A stretch of 64,000 nucleotides of DNA from M3007 sp031398055 (lineage in GTDB: Bacteria; Bacteroidota; Bacteroidia; Chitinophagales; Saprospiraceae): assembly GCA_031398055.1 (NCBI GenBank), contig JANNMS010000084.1, forward strand, positions 1-64,000. The letters run 5' to 3'. The notes below the pieces were generated by a model. It ran no database searches, was not told where the DNA came from, and saw only the letters and a list, made by a program, of their open reading frames with translations. How positions within the stretch are numbered: the first letter of the stretch is position 1; each line of letters starts with the position of its first letter. Of the stretch, positions 59,717 to 64,000 are shown one piece after another. The translations under genes were made by a program, and so were the position numbers.

Positions 59717-62700
59717 TTACCTAAAAACCACCTTGCCCACCACCGAACGACCCTCCAAATTTTCCATTTTCAAAAAATAAATCCCGGCAGGCCAAGCCTC
59801 GCGCCGCACCCAAAATTTTCCGCCCACAAAATTTCCTCGTCCAATTTCGTGGCCATCGGCAGTTGAAATTGACCACCGCCACGACTGTTTTTTTGAAAAA
59901 TTTCCTGCCTGATTTTCATTTATTTCAATCCAAAAACCACAGTCGGCGGGGTTTGGAGAAATTGAAAACGAGTCATTTTTCGATGAAAAACCATTGGTTT
60001 TTGTCAAAAAGTGAACAATCACCGTGCTGTCGCAGCCGTTCGCGGCGGTCAAAAACAAGGTGTCGGAAGTCGCGCCGAGCGGCAAGGAATCTACAATTTT
60101 TGAAATTTCGACAATCGGCTCGGCCAACCCGCGGACATGCCAAAAATGCAAAAACGGAATCCCCAAAACGGTCGAATCCGTCAATTTCAAGTTGAGATTT
60201 CCGGTTTTCGGCATCGTGTACCCAAAAATTTCGTCGCCCGCGCAAGCCGAAATCGTATCAAAAACGGCTCGCGGCTGGACGAAAACCGTTTTATTAAAAT
60301 AATTTATGAAAGTGTCCGGCGGAAAATTGAGCACGAACGGCTCGAATTTTGGGCAGAACCAATCCGGCAAAACCGGGTCGGCGGGTGAAAATTCATAAGT
60401 TTTGCCCGGCAACATCAAAAACGAGTTCGCATTTTTTTGGCTTTCCTCGCCCGTCGTCAATTCTTTTGCCTTCAAAATGGGTTGGTAAATATAGGTATCG
60501 GGATTGTCGTGCGAGCAATTTCGGTTGTTGTCCAAAAGGATATGAAATGAAATTCCGCTGCCGTGTACCCTCAAAAAAACCTGCGAAACCGTGTCGGCGC
60601 GGTTTTTCACCCAAAAAGTATCCGTTTTTTGGCAAAAAGCACCTGCAAAAACGCCTTCCGGCAAATTTGGAAACTCGACCACATATTTTCCAGAATCCAC
60701 CGCAACTTGAAATTTTCCATTTTCATCGGTCAAAAAATCATAAAATTTCGCAGCCGTCCGCAGCCGCACCGCTTGGTTTTTAATCGGAGAATCCGAGGCG
60801 TCGCCCGGCTGGCAATTGTTGTTTCGGTCCAAAAACAACTGCCCGGCAATTTGACTTTGAAAACGGTAAAAAACGAGGTCGGCAAAAACCGTGTCCGCCG
60901 CTCCGGCCTCGACCAAAAACGAATTTCCTGCCGAGCAATCACCGCCAGAAATATCCAAAATGCCATCGTTCGATAGGATTTTCCAGCGTCCGGGCGGCAA
61001 AAATCCTTCGACAAACCCAGCCGAATCGGTGCGCCAATCCAAAAACGGGAGCGCGGAATCGTCCGAAATCAAGCGAATCGGGAAATCAACCGCAGCCAAA
61101 AACGGCCCCGAAGTTTGGCAATCAAAATCCAAATCTTTTCGTACCCGGATTTTCACCGCCGCGAGTTCGGGCAGGGCGTTCAACCAAAAATCAAATTTTG
61201 CCAAAAACAGCGTGCCAGTTTGCTGATTTCCATTTGTCAAACCGCCGCCCAAAATGGCACCGCCGTCGGGCGTTGGCCGCAAAACACGGTTCGGACGCGC
61301 GTATCCCGTGAAATTACCGTTATTTTTTGTAAAATCAGGTTTTGGAAAAGGCAACGCAAGCGTCCCACGTTTGACCAAATAAGTTGAGCAGGCGAACGAA
61401 ACCGCGATTTCTTCGCCATTTTTCAGGTAAGTTTCGACGAGCGGCTGCCCCCGGCAAATCGTCCCGATGCTCGAAGAATTATTTTCGTCCTGCCAAACTT
61501 GGGTGGTTTTGCCCGTTTTTCCATCAAAAACGGTGTGGGTTCCATTCCAACCCGACCCAGGATGTCCACCACTTGTTGAACCTTTTGCCTCGATTCCAGT
61601 CAATTTCAGTTGGCCGCCGGGCAGTTCCGACAAGGTCAAAAAATCAAAACTGCCCCAACCGCCAGGATTTTCCTTTTCAAATTTCTTTGACCAAATCCGC
61701 CCTGCCGCAGTCATTTTTTCGACAACAACCGCCGAATGATAGGATGTCCCTCCTTGACTTTCAAAAATCACGAAACACGCATCTTCATTTTTTGAGGATA
61801 AGACTTCGAGCATTTTTCTCGGCACGGTTGACCAAAAAACATAGTCGCTTGCCCCTTTTTTTTCCCAAATTATTTGTCCATCGGCACCGATTCTGCGCGT
61901 GAGTTGGGTGTTGTAAATCTGCGACCACTGCAACGGTGTCCCAAAATAATGTTTAAAAGTGTCGAGCGCGAAACTCGAAACGAAAAAACCATCGTCGTTC
62001 GCGGCAGCCAAACGGACTTGTTGATGAACCAACGAATCCGGGTAAATATTTTCCCAAACCAATTGCCCCGCCGAATCCAATTTTGTCAATTTCAAATCGG
62101 TCGAAAAAATAGAAGACAGCAAAAAACCACCGTCTTTCGTCGGGACGGCATCGTTTTGCAGCGGGTAGAAATTTTGCGAAAGCAGCACCGATTTTGTCAA
62201 TTTTCCAGTTTTGTCAGCCCAGCCGCCCGTCAAATTCAAATCTTTTCTGCCCAAAAAACGATAGCCGGAACCGTCCGCCAAAACTTCGACCGAGAGCATT
62301 TCGCCCTCAAAATATTTTTCGAACCAGCCGTCGGTTTTGAAAACTGAATCCTGAATTGCGGGAAATGCCACGACCAATTCCGCATTTTTTCTGGTTGACA
62401 AATAAATTGCCCCCGACTGATTTTCAATAATTTCAGTGGGCAAAAAAGATAAAATTGCCATTTTTTCAAAAAGCAAATCGCCATTTTTTCCAAATTTTTG
62501 GACAAAAAAAGTATCGGTCGAAAACTTCAAAAAACGTTCTTTGATTTCAAAACGGCTGCCATCGGGCAGCCATTTTTTGGCAAAAAAAGATTCGCGTTGG
62601 CTGGGCGAGTTGAAACTGACGGCTTCGATAAAATGCCTGCTGACTTGTTCCAAAATCGGCGGAAACGATTGATAATCAAAAACGTAATTGAAAAAAGTGT

Positions 62701-63451
62701 CGCGAGAAACTTGGCCGCCGCCGTCATTTTGATTTGCCTGAATTTTGAACTCAAATTTTTGGTCAGCCGAGGCGATTTTGAAAATTTTGGTTTCGGCGGC
62801 AACCGTGTTTTTTTGGAAAATTTCGGTGGAAAAAAGTTGCCCGTTCGACAAAACGTGCGACCGGAACAAATTTTGAAGATACGAAAATTGGCCGGTTGCC
62901 GAGGCTACGAAAAAGAAATCCACGCCATCATCGGCAGTTGAAATCAAGGCGTGAACCGTTGATTTTGAGACAGTTGCAAATTGGGAAAAAGTGAAAGTGA
63001 AATTTTGGAGCAAGCCGTCGGGCAAAATTTTGAGGACAAAAAACGAGTCCAAAATGCCGCCCGGCACTGCATTTTGGTTCACCGCACCGAGCCAAAAACC
63101 ACCGTCGGCAGCCCGCGAAACTTGCTCGATTTTTTGAAAACGCTGGAAAATTTTGGGTTCCGGCGCAAGTTCAAAACCGGGCGCGGTGATTTTTCCATTT
63201 TGAAAAACGAACAGGGCGGTCGGGGCAGGCAGCCAAGTTTTCGACAACTCCGTACCGCTCGGCGAAATCGTTTTTTCAAAAATCTGCCCCGCCGAATCGG
63301 CTGTGATTTTCAAATTTCCGTCCGGCAAAACCGTGAAATTTTGCAAATTGCTGAAGCCAAATTTTTTTGTAAAAAACTGGTTTTGGGAAAATGTGCGGTT
63401 CGCAAAAAAAAGAAAAAGGCAAAAAGGAAGGAAGAAAAATGGCTTATTCAT
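59717..63451 (-). CDS. Large T9SS-sorted surface protein
   Basis: From ATG 63451 the protein has 1244 residues with a signal peptide (MNKPFFFLPFCLFLFFANRT). A long N-terminal part is beta-rich and propeller-like (repeated GFFVSSF, GGFLLSSI and GGFWLGAV motifs). Prealbumin/SdrD-type segments follow at about 880-1090 (LFLDRNNNCQPGDASDS, ILLDNNRNCSHDNPDTY). The C-terminal T9SS type A domain begins SISPNPADCGFWIEINENQA and ends KVVFR. It is probably exported and anchored on the cell surface. GldB, a gliding/T9SS-linked lipoprotein, is the next gene. Confidence 0.88.
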   Translation of the reverse strand: MNKPFFFLPFCLFLFFANRTFSQNQFFTKKFGFSNLQNFTVLPDGNLKITADSAGQIFEKTISPSGTELSKTWLPAPTALFVFQNGKITAPGFELAPEPKIFQRFQKIEQVSRAADGGFWLGAVNQNAVPGGILDSFFVLKILPDGLLQNFTFTFSQFATVSKSTVHALISTADDGVDFFFVASATGQFSYLQNLFRSHVLSNGQLFSTEIFQKNTVAAETKIFKIASADQKFEFKIQANQNDGGGQVSRDTFFNYVFDYQSFPPILEQVSRHFIEAVSFNSPSQRESFFAKKWLPDGSRFEIKERFLKFSTDTFFVQKFGKNGDLLFEKMAILSFLPTEIIENQSGAIYLSTRKNAELVVAFPAIQDSVFKTDGWFEKYFEGEMLSVEVLADGSGYRFLGRKDLNLTGGWADKTGKLTKSVLLSQNFYPLQNDAVPTKDGGFLLSSIFSTDLKLTKLDSAGQLVWENIYPDSLVHQQVRLAAANDDGFFVSSFALDTFKHYFGTPLQWSQIYNTQLTRRIGADGQIIWEKKGASDYVFWSTVPRKMLEVLSSKNEDACFVIFESQGGTSYHSAVVVEKMTAAGRIWSKKFEKENPGGWGSFDFLTLSELPGGQLKLTGIEAKGSTSGGHPGSGWNGTHTVFDGKTGKTTQVWQDENNSSSIGTICRGQPLVETYLKNGEEIAVSFACSTYLVKRGTLALPFPKPDFTKNNGNFTGYARPNRVLRPTPDGGAILGGGLTNGNQQTGTLFLAKFDFWLNALPELAAVKIRVRKDLDFDCQTSGPFLAAVDFPIRLISDDSALPFLDWRTDSAGFVEGFLPPGRWKILSNDGILDISGGDCSAGNSFLVEAGAADTVFADLVFYRFQSQIAGQLFLDRNNNCQPGDASDSPIKNQAVRLRTAAKFYDFLTDENGKFQVAVDSGKYVVEFPNLPEGVFAGAFCQKTDTFWVKNRADTVSQVFLRVHGSGISFHILLDNNRNCSHDNPDTYIYQPILKAKELTTGEESQKNANSFLMLPGKTYEFSPADPVLPDWFCPKFEPFVLNFPPDTFINYFNKTVFVQPRAVFDTISACAGDEIFGYTMPKTGNLNLKLTDSTVLGIPFLHFWHVRGLAEPIVEISKIVDSLPLGATSDTLFLTAANGCDSTVIVHFLTKTNGFSSKNDSFSISPNPADCGFWIEINENQAGNFSKKQSWRWSISTADGHEIGRGNFVGGKFWVRREAWPAGIYFLKMENLEGRSVVGKVVFR

Positions 63452-63502
63452 GGGCGGATTGATTTGTTTTAGGGCGTAAAAGTACATTTTTCGTCCCAAA
63501 AC

Positions 63503-64000
63503 TCACTTTTTGCGTGGCTTGTATTTCGCCTTCTCCAAAAATTTCTGCGCGTCATTTTCCTTCAACATTTCCTGCACCGTCGCGCCAGAATTCCGCGCCA
63601 TCCAACTTTTCACAATCTGCCAACCGACCCAACTTCCGACCTCGCCCGGGGCTTCTTCAAAAACAATCGGGGCGTTCGGGCTCGGCGTGACCATTTTCCG
63701 CCATTTGTCAAAATCAGTAGAATACAGCAGATTTTGCCCCAAAATCCTTGCCCAAACCTCGGTTTCGTTGTTGTCGCAGCCCGCCATTTGTTCGCGGGTG
63801 TAGCCCATTTTCAAACTGTCGGGCACGCCGGGCAGCAGCAAATCGGTCAGGTACAAAATTTTTCCCTGAAAAATCATGTGGTCAACCAGCCGTTTTCCCG
63901 GCAGGTCGCCGACCAGATTTTGAGCAAGTGCCTTCGCCAAACGGATTTTGATGAACTCCGGAACGAACTGTTTTTTGATAAAATCAGGGAAAATTTCAGG
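63503..64000 (-). CDS. gldB: Gliding motility lipoprotein GldB (partial, 5' end outside window)
   Basis: The frame is open to the window edge and at least 165 residues are visible; upstream codons continue with EIFPDFIKKQFVPEFIKIRL. Conserved GldB parts: MIFQGKILYLTDLLLPGVPD, SLKMGYTREQMAGCDNNETE, LLYSTDFDKWRKMV and GEVGSWVGWQIVKSWM. GldB is needed for T9SS/gliding function in flavobacteria and is found in many non-gliding Bacteroidota. It lies 52 bases upstream of the T9SS-sorted gene on the same strand. Confidence 0.88.
   Translation of the reverse strand, partial: PEIFPDFIKKQFVPEFIKIRLAKALAQNLVGDLPGKRLVDHMIFQGKILYLTDLLLPGVPDSLKMGYTREQMAGCDNNETEVWARILGQNLLYSTDFDKWRKMVTPSPNAPIVFEEAPGEVGSWVGWQIVKSWMARNSGATVQEMLKENDAQKFLEKAKYKPRKK

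Overview
The window looks like a chromosome segment of a Bacteroidota bacterium, probably close to Saprospiria. The evidence is two proteins ending in a type IX secretion (T9SS, Por) sorting domain, a GldB gliding lipoprotein at the right edge, the Bacteroidota ArgF' transcarbamylase inside an arginine cluster, a 30-codon COX24/AURKAIP1-type ribosomal gene, several TAnnTTTG promoter boxes, few Shine-Dalgarno sites, and ECF sigma/anti-sigma pairs. Base composition is mid-range. No rRNA, tRNA or CRISPR array was found.

Layout. 1-210: tail of an IS4-type transposase. 267-6950: arginine cluster argC-argD-argF'-argB-argE'-argH. 6947-7810: convergent Rpn-type nuclease. 8188-17131: nitrogen assimilation block gltB-gltD-amt plus an outer-membrane porin. 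17280-19114: ECF sigma factor with a membrane-anchored, barrel-bearing anti-sigma candidate. 19497-24557: a large T9SS-sorted gene interrupted by two in-frame stop codons, and a truncated SpvB/VCBS-repeat gene. 24777-30563: XRE regulator, RNase G, small ribosomal protein, TPR protein, HU, WD40 protein. 30646-36624: FAD oxidoreductase, Uma2, a small-protein/HNH cassette (HNH frameshifted), formate-THF ligase, pirin, YceI. 36714-45609: Crp/Fnr regulator, lipoprotein, second sigma/anti-sigma pair, LytTR regulator, adenine deaminase, PorT-like barrel, SbcD, DUF4349 lipoprotein. 45924-55900: secreted Hcp-like protein, AhpD-like protein, desaturase, GH65, metallo-beta-lactamase fold hydrolase, two more Uma2 genes, M16 peptidase. 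55971-64000: methyltransferase, arginyl-tRNA-protein transferase homologue, carboxynorspermidine synthase-like dehydrogenase, an intact copy of the small-protein/HNH cassette, a 1244-residue T9SS-sorted protein, and GldB running off the edge.

The most unusual feature is a dense, heterogeneous population of mirrored repeats. Many are arrays of 7-base units (CCGTCAA, GGTTATT, TTGGACR, GTCCAAA, AACTATG, TTTACGA) followed by their reverse complement. Others are long perfect palindromes with arms of up to 54 nt. They fill intergenic spaces, supply stop codons and C-terminal tails to neighbouring genes, and lie in frame inside argC, gltB (twice), gltD, a FAD oxidoreductase and a GH65 gene. Related copies differ by paired, compensatory changes in both arms. 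A second candidate system is the duplicated two-gene cassette of an ~85-residue protein plus an HNH endonuclease.

Functionally, arginine synthesis and the GOGAT/ammonium block together form a nitrogen-assimilation region. The rest is cell-envelope, regulatory and accessory-nuclease content. All names rest on motif recognition by eye; no database search was run.
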